Shown here one piece after another: positions 25,640 to 35,409 of a stretch of 64,000 nt of DNA. Position 1 is the stretch's first letter; every line of letters starts with the position of its first letter. The stretch covers positions 5,430-69,429 of the forward strand of contig JAZQLI010000026.1 of the NCBI GenBank assembly GCA_045542595.1. Direction: 5' to 3'. The stretch is from Scatosoma sp045542595 (GTDB taxonomy: Bacteria; Bacillota; Clostridia; Christensenellales; Borkfalkiaceae). Under the pieces are notes generated by a model that saw only the letters and a program-made list of their open reading frames with translations, did not search any database and was not told the origin of the DNA. The translations under genes were made by a program, and so were the position numbers.

Positions 25640-26731
25640 ATGGAAAGAGTATTTAACTTTTCGGCAGGACCTTCAATGTTACCCGAAACAGTATTAAAGC
25701 GCGCGGCAAGCGAAATGCTTTGCTATGAAGACAGCGGTATGTCCGTAATGGAAATGAGTCATCGTTCACCCGTGTATGAAAAAATTATTGCAGATGCTGA
25801 AGCGTTGCTGCGTAAAGTAATGCAAATTCCCGATAATTACAAGGTATTGTTTTTACAGGGCGGCGCGTCTACGCAGTTTGCCGCCGTCCCTTTAAATCTT
25901 TTGAGAAAGAGCGGTAAAGCCGATTATATTCTTTCGGGGCAATTTTCCACGAAAGCCTATCAAGAAGCGCAAAAATACGGGGATATCGTAGCGGTAGCTT
26001 CGTCGAAAGATAAAAATTTTTCCTACGTACCAAAGGTAGAGAAATCTGCTTTCCGCGCGGATGCCGACTACGTGCATATTTGTTTCAACAATACGATATA
26101 CGGCACGAAATTCCCGTATATTCCCGATACGGGGGATATTCCGTTGGTGGCGGATATGTCGTCGTGTATTTTAAGCGAGCCGTTCGACGTTTCCAAATTC
26201 GGGGTTATCTATGCAGGGGCGCAAAAAAATATGGCGCCTGCAGGGCTTACGGTGGTTATCATTCGTGAAGATTTGTTAGGGTATGCGCGCGCGGAAACGC
26301 CGTCTATGCTCAACTACAAATTGATGGCGGATAACGGCTCTATGTACAATACGCCGCCGTGCTATTGTATCTACGTTGCCAAGCTTGTATACGAATGGAT
26401 TTTAAGCCTTGGCGGTTTAGAGGAGATGAAGAAGCACAACGAAAGCAAAGCCAAGCTTTTATACGATTATTTAGACGGGCAAAACTATTACAAGGCGCCC
26501 GTGGAAAAGGAAAGCCGTTCAATGATGAACGTAACGTTCGTTACGGGCGACGAAGCTTTGGATAAAAAATTTGCGTCCGAAGCGAAAGCGGCTGGCTTGC
26601 ATAATTTGAAAGGCCACCGTTCGGTGGGCGGTATGCGTGCTTCCATTTATAACGCTATGCCGAAAGAAGGCGTGGAAAAATTAGTGGAGTTTATGAAAGC
26701 GTTTGCAGCGACAAACCCCAAAGGAGAGTGA
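25640..26731 (+). CDS. serC: Phosphoserine aminotransferase
   Basis: PLP-dependent class V aminotransferase converting 3-phosphohydroxypyruvate to phosphoserine. N-terminal FSAGPSMLP motif, PLP lysine K196 in GAQKNMAPAG, and C-terminal GHRSVGGMRAS. Length 363 residues is normal. It heads an operon with serA five nucleotides downstream and then the his genes, so serine and histidine synthesis are transcribed together. Confidence 0.96.
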   Translation: MERVFNFSAGPSMLPETVLKRAASEMLCYEDSGMSVMEMSHRSPVYEKIIADAEALLRKVMQIPDNYKVLFLQGGASTQFAAVPLNLLRKSGKADYILSGQFSTKAYQEAQKYGDIVAVASSKDKNFSYVPKVEKSAFRADADYVHICFNNTIYGTKFPYIPDTGDIPLVADMSSCILSEPFDVSKFGVIYAGAQKNMAPAGLTVVIIREDLLGYARAETPSMLNYKLMADNGSMYNTPPCYCIYVAKLVYEWILSLGGLEEMKKHNESKAKLLYDYLDGQNYYKAPVEKESRSMMNVTFVTGDEALDKKFASEAKAAGLHNLKGHRSVGGMRASIYNAMPKEGVEKLVEFMKAFAATNPKGE

Positions 26732-26735
26732 AAGT

Positions 26736-27899
26736 ATGTTAAAAGTTAAATTGATGAATAAAATTGCTAAAGTGGGCACGGATATTTTAGCGAATAGATA
26801 TGAAGTGAGTGATAAAGTAGCCAACGAAGACGCCATTATGGTACGTTCGGCGGCGTTGCACGATATGCCGTTTTCTCCTAATCTTCGTGCTATCGCGCGT
26901 TGCGGCGCAGGGGTTAACAATATCCCCGTGGATAAATGTACCGATGCAGGCGTAGTAGTATTCAACACGCCGGGTGCAAACGCCAACGCCGTGAAAGAGC
27001 TTGCCATTGCCGCACTCATTTTGGCTTCGCGCGATATCGTCGGCGGTGTAAAATGGGTGGAAACGTTGGCAGGGCAAACGGGCGTTGCCAAAGCGGTAGA
27101 AGCAGGTAAATCCGCGTTTGTCGGGCACGAGCTTGCAGGCAAAACGTTAGGAGTCGTAGGGCTTGGCGCTATCGGCGGAATGGTAGCAAACGCCGCTATT
27201 TCACTCGGTATGAACGTTATGGGCTACGACCCTTACATTACGGCAAAAGCCGCGTGGAGTTTAGCTCCGTCCGTACGTCAAGCGGCGGATTATGCGGAAA
27301 TTTTCAAATCGTGCGACTATATTACTTTACACGTTCCTGCAACGCCGCAAACGAAGAATATGATTAACGAAAAATCGTTAACGCAAATGAAAGACGGCGT
27401 GCGTATACTCAACCTTGCACGTGCGGATTTGGTAGACGCGGCGGCGATAAAGGCGGCAATCGCGGATAAAAAAGTAGCGGCGTATATTACCGATTTCCCC
27501 ACCGAAGAAACGGTAGGGGTGGCAGGCATTACCGCCATTCCCCATCTTGGCGCGTCCACGGTGGAATCGGAAGACCATTGCGCGGTAATGGCGGCACAGG
27601 AGTTGGACGAATTTTTAACTTGCGGCAATATTAGAAACAGCGTCAATTTTCCTACGGTTAGCGTGCCCCGTTCGGGACATCCGCGCGTTTGCGTAATGAA
27701 CAAAAACGTGCCTAATATGCTTTCGCAAATCACTTCGGCGTTTTCGTCGCAAAATATCAATATCGAAAATATGGCTAACGGTTCGAAGGGCGAAGTGGCA
27801 TACACTATCGTCGAAACCAACGAAAAGGCGGATGCGGGAGTCATTGCCGCGCTTAAAAATATCGAAGGCGTTTTCGGAGTGCGTATTTATAACGATTGA
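26736..27899 (+). CDS. serA: D-3-phosphoglycerate dehydrogenase
   Basis: Oxidises 3-phosphoglycerate, the first step of serine synthesis. NAD-binding GLGAIG lies at residues 142-147, with the catalytic region around NLARADLVD and a His in PHLGAS. A C-terminal ACT domain of about 70 residues probably mediates serine feedback. Length 387 residues matches the short ACT-type enzymes. An open frame runs upstream into serC, but GGAG before the ATG at 26736 decides the start. hisZ begins 19 nt after the stop. Confidence 0.95.
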   Translation: MLKVKLMNKIAKVGTDILANRYEVSDKVANEDAIMVRSAALHDMPFSPNLRAIARCGAGVNNIPVDKCTDAGVVVFNTPGANANAVKELAIAALILASRDIVGGVKWVETLAGQTGVAKAVEAGKSAFVGHELAGKTLGVVGLGAIGGMVANAAISLGMNVMGYDPYITAKAAWSLAPSVRQAADYAEIFKSCDYITLHVPATPQTKNMINEKSLTQMKDGVRILNLARADLVDAAAIKAAIADKKVAAYITDFPTEETVGVAGITAIPHLGASTVESEDHCAVMAAQELDEFLTCGNIRNSVNFPTVSVPRSGHPRVCVMNKNVPNMLSQITSAFSSQNINIENMANGSKGEVAYTIVETNEKADAGVIAALKNIEGVFGVRIYND

Positions 27900-27918
27900 C
27901 AATTACAGGAGAAAGACT

Positions 27919-29016
27919 ATGTCTGAAACCGTACTCAAAAAGGAAGAAAAAGTAGCGATAGCCTTACGTGCGTTGTACCGTACGTACGGCTATTTACCCT
28001 ATCAAATGAGTAAGTTCGAGCCGTACGATTTGTACGTAGCCAACAAAGATTTTTTGGTGGGAGACGGCGTTATTACGTTTACGGATACCGACGGTAAGTT
28101 GCTTGCGTTAAAACCGGACGTTACGTTGTCTATTATTAAAAACACGCAAGACGGCGAACTGCAAAAGGTGTATTATAACGAAAACGTATACCGTATTTCG
28201 GGCGAAACCAAGCAATTTAAAGAAATTATGCAAGTGGGTTTAGAATGCCTTGGCAATATCGGTTTATACGAAGTGTATGAAACGGTAACGCTGGCGGCGG
28301 CAAGCTTAAAAGAAATTTCAAACACATTCGTTTTGGATATCTCGCATTTAGGAATTATATCCGCGCTTTTAGACGAAATCGGGAAAGGAGAAAAATACAA
28401 CGGGGAAATTATGCGCTGTCTTGCGGATAAAAACGCACACCAGCTCCGCTGCGTTTGCCTTTCCTATAACGTAGACGAAACGCAAACGCAAAAACTGCTT
28501 ACGGTATTGCAGGCGTACGGTGATATGGAAAAGGTGCTTACCGTTCTCGCGCCCGTTTGTACAAACGCCAAAGCCAAAAAAGCCTACGACGAATTATGCG
28601 CGCTGGTTGCCTTATTAAAAAGCGACGAAAATTATACCCGTATGCGGTTAGATTTTTCCGTCGTCAACGATATGAAATATTATAACGGAATCGTATTCAA
28701 AGGCTTTATCGACGGCGTATGCGAAGGGGTGCTTTCGGGCGGTCAGTACGATAGATTGATGAAACGCTTAGGCAAACAATCTAAAGCGATAGGTTTTGCC
28801 GTGTATACCGATTTGTTGGAACGCTTAAACGCACAAAAACCGTCGGTGGACGTCGATATAGTGGTATTGTACGACGAACAAACGGATTTGTCGGTTTTGG
28901 CGAATGCAACCAAAAATTTACAGTCGAAAAATATGCGTTTCCGCGTACAAAAAACAGCGGAAGGTATTCGCGGCGGCGAAACGCTCGATTTACGCGGTAA
29001 AGGGGGTAACGTATGA
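27919..29016 (+). CDS. hisZ: ATP phosphoribosyltransferase regulatory subunit HisZ
   Basis: Catalytically inactive paralogue of histidyl-tRNA synthetase that completes the short-form HisG enzyme and carries histidine feedback control. The N-terminus shows a HisRS-like motif 2 region (LKPDVTLSIIKNTQ and EIMQVGLECLG). At 365 residues it lacks the anticodon-binding domain of true HisRS. AGGAGAAAG precedes the ATG at 27919. The stop overlaps hisG by 4 nt, consistent with equal synthesis of the two subunits. Confidence 0.93.
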   Translation: MSETVLKKEEKVAIALRALYRTYGYLPYQMSKFEPYDLYVANKDFLVGDGVITFTDTDGKLLALKPDVTLSIIKNTQDGELQKVYYNENVYRISGETKQFKEIMQVGLECLGNIGLYEVYETVTLAAASLKEISNTFVLDISHLGIISALLDEIGKGEKYNGEIMRCLADKNAHQLRCVCLSYNVDETQTQKLLTVLQAYGDMEKVLTVLAPVCTNAKAKKAYDELCALVALLKSDENYTRMRLDFSVVNDMKYYNGIVFKGFIDGVCEGVLSGGQYDRLMKRLGKQSKAIGFAVYTDLLERLNAQKPSVDVDIVVLYDEQTDLSVLANATKNLQSKNMRFRVQKTAEGIRGGETLDLRGKGGNV

Positions 29017-29645
29017 TAAACGTAGCACTCCCCAAAGGCAGGCTGGGCGAAAAAATTTACGCCAAATTTGAAGAAGCGGGCTACGAATGCCCGTCTATTA
29101 AGGAAAATAACCGTAAACTCATTTTCGAAAACGCGGAGAAGGGAATCCGTTATTTTTGGGTAAAGCCGTCCGACGTATCCATTTACGTAGAACGCGGCGC
29201 GGCGGATATCGGCGTTTGCGGTAAAGACATTTTAGCCGAATATTCGCCAAGTGTATACGAACTGCTCGATTTAAAGACAGGCATATGTAAAATGGCAGTG
29301 GCGGCGAAAAAAGATTTTTACGACGATAGAGAAACCACGCTTAAAGTGGCGACGAAGTTTGTCAACGTTGCCAAAGCGTATTACGCGCAAAAGGGTAGAG
29401 ATATCGATATTATCAAGCTGAACGGCTCTATTGAAATCGCGCCTATTTTAGGGCTTTCCGACGTTATCGTGGATATCGTGGAAACGGGTACGACGCTCAA
29501 GGAAAATAATTTAGAAGTGAAAGAAACGATATTCCCTATCAGTGCAAGATTGATTGCAAATAAAGCGAGTTTTAAATTTAAAACGGAAGAAGTAGAACGG
29601 CTGGTATCGCGCGTTGGGCAGCTTATCGACGGAGACTTAGTATGA
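29013..29645 (+). CDS. hisG: ATP phosphoribosyltransferase, short catalytic form
   Basis: First committed step of histidine synthesis, joining ATP and PRPP. The 210-residue length lacks the C-terminal regulatory domain of long HisG, which explains the presence of HisZ. Motifs include the N-terminal LPKGRLGE and the PRPP-binding VDIVETGTTLKEN. It overlaps both neighbours by 4 nt. Confidence 0.96.
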   Translation: MINVALPKGRLGEKIYAKFEEAGYECPSIKENNRKLIFENAEKGIRYFWVKPSDVSIYVERGAADIGVCGKDILAEYSPSVYELLDLKTGICKMAVAAKKDFYDDRETTLKVATKFVNVAKAYYAQKGRDIDIIKLNGSIEIAPILGLSDVIVDIVETGTTLKENNLEVKETIFPISARLIANKASFKFKTEEVERLVSRVGQLIDGDLV

Positions 29646-30922
29646 TAAAAATTTATAAATACGGCGAAGTGTCAAACGAAGAAATATTTTCGCGCGTCAA
29701 CCCTACTGCAAAGGTAGAAGGCGTGGTAGCGGAAATTATAGCGGAAGTAATAAAAAACAAGGACGCAGCGCTGAAAGCGTACGCGCAAAAATTCGACGGC
29801 GTAACGCTGGAAGGTTTAGAAGTAAGCCAAGCGGAAATTGACGCCGCGTATGCAAAAGCGGATACATATTTTATCGAAGTGCTGCAAGAAGCGGCGGCAA
29901 ATATTCGCGCGTTTCACGAAAAGCAAAAACGCGAAGGCTTTACCTTACAACAGGAAAACGGAGTGGTTATCGGTCAAAAGATAACCGCTATTGAAAACGT
30001 GGGATTGTACGTACCGGGTGGTACGGCGGCATATCCTTCTACCGTGCTTATGGACGCCATTCCTGCAAAAATTGCAGGCTGTAAACAACTTGTAATGGTA
30101 ACGCCGCCTGCAAAAGACGGCGGTGTCAATCCCGATATTTTAACGGCGGCAAAGGTGGCAGGGGTAGACCGTATTTTCAAAATCGGCGGCGCACAGGCTA
30201 TAGCGGCGCTTGCCTATGGCACGGAAAGCGTACCCAAAGTAGATAAAATAGTAGGTCCGGGCAATGCATTCGTTGCCGAAGCAAAAAAACAGGTTTTCGG
30301 TAAGGTTTCCATTGATATGATAGCAGGACCAAGCGAAATTTTGGTGGTGGCGGATAATACCAACAACCCCGACGATATCGCCGCGGATTTGCTTTCCCAA
30401 GCCGAACACGATAAGATGGCGAGTGCGGTACTCGTTACCGACGACGCGGATTTTGCACAGTCGGTTTCTGAAGCTCTCGAACGGCGTATTCCTAAGTTAT
30501 TACGCAGTGAAATCGCGAGAAAATCCATTGACGACAACGGGAAGATAATCGTAGCGGATACGTTGCTTGCCGCCATTGAAATCGCCAACGAAATTGCGCC
30601 CGAACATTTGGAACTTTGCGTGGATAACCCGTTTGAATATTTAGATAAAGTACAACACGCAGGTTCGGTATTTTTAGGTAAATATTGTCCCGAAGCGTTA
30701 GGGGATTATTTTGCAGGACCAAACCACACGTTGCCCACAAGCGGTACGGCGCGCTTTTCTTCCCCCCTTTCGGTGGACGATTTCGTAAAGAAAACACAGT
30801 TTACCTATTACACGAAAGAAGCCCTTTTCAAGGTAGCGGATAAAATTGCCTACTTTGCTAATAAGGAAGGCTTGGAAGGCCACGCAAAAAGCGCTACCAC
30901 GCGTTTTGAGGAAGAGAAATGA
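29642..30922 (+). CDS. hisD: Histidinol dehydrogenase
   Basis: Zinc enzyme that oxidises histidinol to histidine in two steps. Zinc/catalytic residues appear in the LLSQAEHDKMA segment (Gln and His ligands), in APEHLELC, in YFAGPNHTLPTSG and in the C-terminal EGLEGHAKS. Length 426 residues. Start overlaps hisG and stop overlaps hisC, each by 4 nt. Confidence 0.97.
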   Translation: MIKIYKYGEVSNEEIFSRVNPTAKVEGVVAEIIAEVIKNKDAALKAYAQKFDGVTLEGLEVSQAEIDAAYAKADTYFIEVLQEAAANIRAFHEKQKREGFTLQQENGVVIGQKITAIENVGLYVPGGTAAYPSTVLMDAIPAKIAGCKQLVMVTPPAKDGGVNPDILTAAKVAGVDRIFKIGGAQAIAALAYGTESVPKVDKIVGPGNAFVAEAKKQVFGKVSIDMIAGPSEILVVADNTNNPDDIAADLLSQAEHDKMASAVLVTDDADFAQSVSEALERRIPKLLRSEIARKSIDDNGKIIVADTLLAAIEIANEIAPEHLELCVDNPFEYLDKVQHAGSVFLGKYCPEALGDYFAGPNHTLPTSGTARFSSPLSVDDFVKKTQFTYYTKEALFKVADKIAYFANKEGLEGHAKSATTRFEEEK

Positions 30923-31986
30923 GTAAGTTTTTTAGCGAAAAATTTAAATCGCTTACGGCGTATACCCCTGGGGAACAACCCAAGGATATGCAATATATTA
31001 AGCTCAACACTAACGAATCGCCCTTTCCGCCGCCGCAATCGGTTGTAGATGCGGCGCAACAAGCCGCGTCGAAAGCGCAACTGTATTCCGACCCAAATTG
31101 CACTCTGCTTGCGGAAAAAGCAGCGGAAATATTTGGCGTTAAACGTACGGAAATGCTGTTTACAAACGGCTCGGACGAAATATTGAATTTCGCATTTATG
31201 GCGTTTTGCGATAAAAATAGCGGTGCGATATTCCCCGATATTACCTACGGTTTTTATCCCGTATTTGCAAAGCTGTATAATATTCCGTATAAAGAAATTC
31301 CGTTGAAAGCGGATTTTTCTATAGATTATCACAATTATTTACACGCCAACGCAATGGTGGTGTTGGCAAACCCCAACGCGCCGACGGGGCTTACGCTTAC
31401 CGTAGCGGAAATAGAAGAAATTGTAAAATCTAACCCCGATAACGTAGTGGTAATCGACGAAGCATACGTCGATTTCGGTGGAGAGAGCTGTGTACCGCTT
31501 ATCCATAAATACGATAATCTGTTAGTAACGCAAACCTTTTCCAAATCTCGAAGTTTAGCAGGCGCGCGCTTGGGCGTGGGCTTTGCTTGCGAAAGCCTAA
31601 TTAAGGATTTGAATACCATTAAGTACTCTACAAATCCGTATAACGTCAATGGTATGACGATGGCAGCAGGGCACGCAGCGCTTTGCGAAAACGAGTATTT
31701 TATGCAAAAATGCAACGAAATTTGCCAAAACCGCGCGTATACCGCAAAAGAGTTGGAAAAACTCGGGTTTACGGTATTGCCCAGTAAAACAAATTTCCTG
31801 TTTATCCAATCGGATAAAATCGACGGGCAAACGTTGTACGAACAATTAAAAGCGAAAGGCGTTTTGGTGCGGCATTTTAACGCGGAGCGCATAACGGCAT
31901 ATAACCGCGTAACCATAGGCACGAAAGCGCAAATGGACTCTTTTTTGGCTGCGGTAGAAGAAATTTTAAAGGAGCAAAAGGTATGA
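30919..31986 (+). CDS. hisC: Histidinol-phosphate aminotransferase
   Basis: PLP class I/II aminotransferase. The substrate-binding N-terminal LNTNESPFPPP motif, VVIDEAYVDF, and PLP lysine in TFSKSRSLAGARLG (about residue 213) are all present. Length 355 residues. Coupled by 4-nt overlaps to hisD and hisB. Confidence 0.96.
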   Translation: MSKFFSEKFKSLTAYTPGEQPKDMQYIKLNTNESPFPPPQSVVDAAQQAASKAQLYSDPNCTLLAEKAAEIFGVKRTEMLFTNGSDEILNFAFMAFCDKNSGAIFPDITYGFYPVFAKLYNIPYKEIPLKADFSIDYHNYLHANAMVVLANPNAPTGLTLTVAEIEEIVKSNPDNVVVIDEAYVDFGGESCVPLIHKYDNLLVTQTFSKSRSLAGARLGVGFACESLIKDLNTIKYSTNPYNVNGMTMAAGHAALCENEYFMQKCNEICQNRAYTAKELEKLGFTVLPSKTNFLFIQSDKIDGQTLYEQLKAKGVLVRHFNAERITAYNRVTIGTKAQMDSFLAAVEEILKEQKV

Positions 31987-32570
31987 GAAAAAGTGAAATT
32001 GTACGTAAAACGGCGGAAACGGATATTCGTTTATCGCTTACAATCGACGGTACGGGCGCAAGCATAATCGATAGCGGTTGCGGCTTTTTAGACCATATGC
32101 TCACTCTGTTTGCCAAACACGCGGGATACGATTTACAGGTGTTTTGTAAAGGGGATATAGAAGTAGATTATCATCATACCGTAGAAGATATCGGTATCGC
32201 ACTCGGTCAGGCGTTTTATAACGCTGTGGGCGATAAGCGCGGCGTATACCGCTACGGCGATATTATGTTGCCTATGGACGAAACGCTGATTATGGCGGCG
32301 GTAGATTTATCGGGTAGAGATTATGCTTCTATCGCTTTAGAACTTCCCACCGCAAAAGTGGGCGATTTCGATTGCGAGCTTTGCGAAGAGTTTTTTCTGG
32401 CGTTCGTGCGTGAAGCGAAAATAACGTTACACGTGAAACAATTAGCGGGTAGAAACTCTCACCACATTATAGAAGGCGTATTCAAAGCGGTAGCGCGTGC
32501 GTTGGGTAAGGCGACGGCTATTGACGAACGTCGGAAAGACGAAGTACCGTCTACAAAAGGCGTGTTGTAA
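31983..32570 (+). CDS. hisB: Imidazoleglycerol-phosphate dehydratase (monofunctional)
   Basis: Manganese enzyme of histidine synthesis with the two metal motifs DYHHTVEDIG and SHHIIEG. At 195 residues it is the monofunctional form without the HAD phosphatase domain of enteric HisB, so histidinol phosphatase must come from another gene. Overlaps hisC by 4 nt; hisH begins 11 nt downstream. Confidence 0.97.
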   Translation: MRKSEIVRKTAETDIRLSLTIDGTGASIIDSGCGFLDHMLTLFAKHAGYDLQVFCKGDIEVDYHHTVEDIGIALGQAFYNAVGDKRGVYRYGDIMLPMDETLIMAAVDLSGRDYASIALELPTAKVGDFDCELCEEFFLAFVREAKITLHVKQLAGRNSHHIIEGVFKAVARALGKATAIDERRKDEVPSTKGVL

Positions 32571-32580
32571 GGGGACGGCA

Positions 32581-33192
32581 ATGATAGCGATTATCGATTA
32601 CGGCGTAGGCAATTTATTTTCCCTGCTTTCGTCTTTCAAACGTATCGGCGAGGAAGCGGTGGTTACGTCGGATAAAGCGGAGATAGAAAAAGCCGATAAA
32701 ATTATATTGCCGGGCGTTGGCGCGTTTCAAGACGCGGCAAAAAAACTCCGTGAAAGCGGTTTGGACGAAGTGGTAAAACAGCAGGTAAAAAAGGGCAAGC
32801 CGCTTATGGGCATATGCTTGGGTATGCAGTTGTTGTTTGAAAAGAGTTTCGAATACGGCGAGCACGAAGGTTTGGGCTTGATTCAAGGCAAAGTAGTGCC
32901 TATCAAAGGCGAAGTGGACGCTTCCCTTAAAATTCCCCAAATCGGTTGGAACGCTTTGCATTTTACCCGTCCGCATAAATTATTTCAATATATAAAGGAA
33001 GGCGACCACGCCTATTTCGTGCATTCGTATTTCGCAACAGATTGCGCTAAAGCGGTAATTGCAACGACGGAATACGGCAAGCAGCTGACGGCTGCGGTAG
33101 CGCAGGGCAACGTTATGGGTTGTCAATTCCACCCCGAAAAAAGCGGTGAAGTGGGTTTGAATATCCTGCGTGGTTTTTGCGCTTTACAGTAA
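32581..33192 (+). CDS. hisH: Imidazole glycerol phosphate synthase, glutamine amidotransferase subunit
   Basis: Class I glutaminase supplying ammonia to HisF. Nucleophile cysteine in GICLGMQLLF (about C80) and the His-Glu pair in QFHPEKSG complete the triad. Length 203 residues. The start at 32581 opens with MIAIIDYGVGN and follows GGGGA; the frame also reads through the end of hisB, which is not coding. Confidence 0.96.
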   Translation: MIAIIDYGVGNLFSLLSSFKRIGEEAVVTSDKAEIEKADKIILPGVGAFQDAAKKLRESGLDEVVKQQVKKGKPLMGICLGMQLLFEKSFEYGEHEGLGLIQGKVVPIKGEVDASLKIPQIGWNALHFTRPHKLFQYIKEGDHAYFVHSYFATDCAKAVIATTEYGKQLTAAVAQGNVMGCQFHPEKSGEVGLNILRGFCALQ

Positions 33193-33201
33193 AGGACATA
33201 T

Positions 33202-33915
33202 ATGAATATTTTTCCTGCAATAGATTTATACGATAATAAAGCAGTACGCTTATATAAGGGCGATTACGCGCAAATGACGGTGTACAGCGACAACCCCGTG
33301 TCCGTCGCGCGTGATTTTGCACGTCAAGGCGCGCAATTTATCCACGTAGTAGATTTGGCTGGGGCAAAGCTGGGAAAACCCGTGCATTTGGATATTTTAC
33401 GCGCGATTGCAAATGAAACGGACTTGTTTATCGAAGTGGGCGGCGGTATTCGTGATATGCAAACGGTAGAAACCTATCTTTCGGTAGGCGTGCACCGCGT
33501 CATTTTAGGTACGGCGGCGGTTACCAACGAAAGTTTTTTAAAAGCAGCTCTCGAAAAATACGGCGATAAAATAGCGGTGGGCGCGGATATAGCGGACGGC
33601 AAAATTGCCATTAAAGGTTGGTTGGAAAAATCCCATTATACCATTGATACGTTTATGCAAAAAATGCTTTCGCTTGGCGTAAAAACGGTAATTTGTACCG
33701 ACGTTTCCAAAGACGGAGCAATGAAAGGCGCAAATCACGCGCTTTATAAATATTTAAAAGACAAATACACAATCGACGTGATAGCAAGCGGTGGCGTATC
33801 GTCGATGGACGATATTTCCGCGTTAAAAGAAACGGGTACGTACGGCGCGATTATCGGTAAAGCATACTATATCGGCGCGATTGATTTACAAACGGCAATA
33901 CAGGTGGCAAAATGA
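33202..33915 (+). CDS. hisA: ProFAR isomerase
   Basis: TIM-barrel Amadori isomerase. Catalytic acid/base aspartates are in the N-terminal AIDLYDNKAVRL and in GADIADGKIAIKGW; phosphate-binding GGG and SGGVSS motifs are present. Length 237 residues. Overlaps hisF by 4 nt. Some isomerases (PriA) also act in tryptophan synthesis; nothing here shows that. Confidence 0.95.
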   Translation: MNIFPAIDLYDNKAVRLYKGDYAQMTVYSDNPVSVARDFARQGAQFIHVVDLAGAKLGKPVHLDILRAIANETDLFIEVGGGIRDMQTVETYLSVGVHRVILGTAAVTNESFLKAALEKYGDKIAVGADIADGKIAIKGWLEKSHYTIDTFMQKMLSLGVKTVICTDVSKDGAMKGANHALYKYLKDKYTIDVIASGGVSSMDDISALKETGTYGAIIGKAYYIGAIDLQTAIQVAK

Positions 33916-34670
33916 TAACCAAACGGATTATTCCTTGTTTAGACGTCAAAGACGGACGGGTGGTAAAGGGCGTCAACTTCGATAAATTACGCGAAGTGGC
34001 TTCTCCCGTCGATTTGGCAAAATATTATTCCGATTGCGGCGCGGACGAGTTGGTGTTTTACGATATTACCGCTTCAGCGGAAGGTAGGAAAATATTCACC
34101 GATATCTTAAAGGAAGCGGCACAAAACGTATTTATTCCGCTCACCGTGGGCGGCGGAATCCGTAGCGTAGCCGATTTCGAGCGCGTGCTCTCTTGCGGCG
34201 CGGATAAAGTCAGCGTCAATTCAGGCGCGATAGCTAATAAAAGTCTGATAGGGGAAGCGGCGAAAAAATACGGCAATCAATGCGTAGTTATCTCCGCCGA
34301 TATCAAACGGGTAAACGGATCGTTTCACGTTTTTGCCAAAGGCGGCAGGGAAGATACGGGTATGGACGCTATCGAATGGATTGTCCGCTGCGTAAACGAA
34401 GGCGCAGGGGAAGTGGTAGTCAATTCTATGGATACCGACGGAGTGAAAAACGGATTTGACGTTCCGCTTTTACAGCGTGTATGCGGCGCGGTAGACGTGC
34501 CCGTAATAGCAAGCGGCGGCGCGGGGAAGCAAGAACATTTCCTTTCGCTTTTTCAACAAATCCCCACGATAGACGCAGGGCTGGCGGCTTCCGTGTTCCA
34601 CTTTGGAGAAATACAAATACGTGATTTAAAGAAAATGCTTACTGAAAACGGCATAAATATGCGTTTATAA
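33912..34670 (+). CDS. hisF: Imidazole glycerol phosphate synthase, cyclase subunit
   Basis: TIM-barrel cyclase using ammonia from HisH. Catalytic aspartates occur in PCLDVKDGRVVKG and in SADIKRVNG; phosphate-binding VGGGIRS and ASGGAG motifs are intact. Length 252 residues. Overlaps hisA by 4 nt, with hisIE 8 nt downstream. Confidence 0.97.
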   Translation: MITKRIIPCLDVKDGRVVKGVNFDKLREVASPVDLAKYYSDCGADELVFYDITASAEGRKIFTDILKEAAQNVFIPLTVGGGIRSVADFERVLSCGADKVSVNSGAIANKSLIGEAAKKYGNQCVVISADIKRVNGSFHVFAKGGREDTGMDAIEWIVRCVNEGAGEVVVNSMDTDGVKNGFDVPLLQRVCGAVDVPVIASGGAGKQEHFLSLFQQIPTIDAGLAASVFHFGEIQIRDLKKMLTENGINMRL

Positions 34671-34678
34671 GGAGAATT

Positions 34679-35329
34679 ATGATTAACATTGACAAATTGA
34701 AATTTGACGAAAACGGATTGATTCCTGCAATCGTAGTAGACGTGCACACGAAAGACGTACTCACGCTTGCGTATATGAATAAGGAAAGTTTGCAAATCAC
34801 TTTGGAAAAGGGTTGCACGTGCTTTTGGAGTAGAAGTCGCCAAAAACTTTGGCTGAAAGGGGAAACTAGCGGTAATTATCAGCACGTCGTTTCGATAACG
34901 GCAGATTGCGATAAAGACGCGTTGGTTGTAAAAGTGGAGAAGGACGGACCTGCCTGTCATACGGGCGCGGAGAGTTGTTTTTTCAACCCCGTATATATTA
35001 ACGAGGAAAAATCGGAATTCAGCTTGCGCGGCTTATACGCGTTGTTGGAAGGGAGAAAAAAGAATATGCCGCAAGGCTCGTACACTACCTATCTGTTTGA
35101 GAAAGGCTTAGATAAAATACTCAAAAAGATAGGGGAAGAAAGTACGGAAGTTATCATTGCCGCGCACGCAAAAGATAAAAAGGAAACGGTATACGAAATA
35201 GCCGACCTTGCCTATCACGTAATGGTAATGATGGTGCAAAACGGCATTACCGTAGACGACGTGCAAAAGGAACTTGCTTCCCGCCACGTTATCGACCATA
35301 AAGTCAAGCAAGAAAAAATGACGGAATAA
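34679..35329 (+). CDS. hisIE: Bifunctional phosphoribosyl-AMP cyclohydrolase / phosphoribosyl-ATP pyrophosphatase
   Basis: N-terminal HisI domain (about residues 1-110) with CWSRSRQKLWLKGETSGN and the zinc/magnesium motif ADCDKDA plus CHTGAESCF; C-terminal HisE domain (about 120-205) with a KKIGEESTEVIIAA helix. Length 216 residues is normal for the fusion. Last gene of the operon, followed by a terminator. Confidence 0.96.
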   Translation: MINIDKLKFDENGLIPAIVVDVHTKDVLTLAYMNKESLQITLEKGCTCFWSRSRQKLWLKGETSGNYQHVVSITADCDKDALVVKVEKDGPACHTGAESCFFNPVYINEEKSEFSLRGLYALLEGRKKNMPQGSYTTYLFEKGLDKILKKIGEESTEVIIAAHAKDKKETVYEIADLAYHVMVMMVQNGITVDDVQKELASRHVIDHKVKQEKMTE

Positions 35330-35377
35330 GTGTCGGGCATTTTTGCGTAGTCAGTATGAAAATGTTAAAAAAAAGAA

Positions 35378-35409
35378 GAGCAAACGCAAGCCGTTTGCTC
35401 TCTCTTTTT
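35378..35409. terminator. Terminator of the ser-his operon
   Basis: GAGCAAACG-CAAGC-CGTTTGCTC is followed by TCTCTTTTTTT on the plus strand and by an A/T-rich tract on the minus strand, so it can serve the convergent lipoprotein gene too. Confidence 0.9.
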
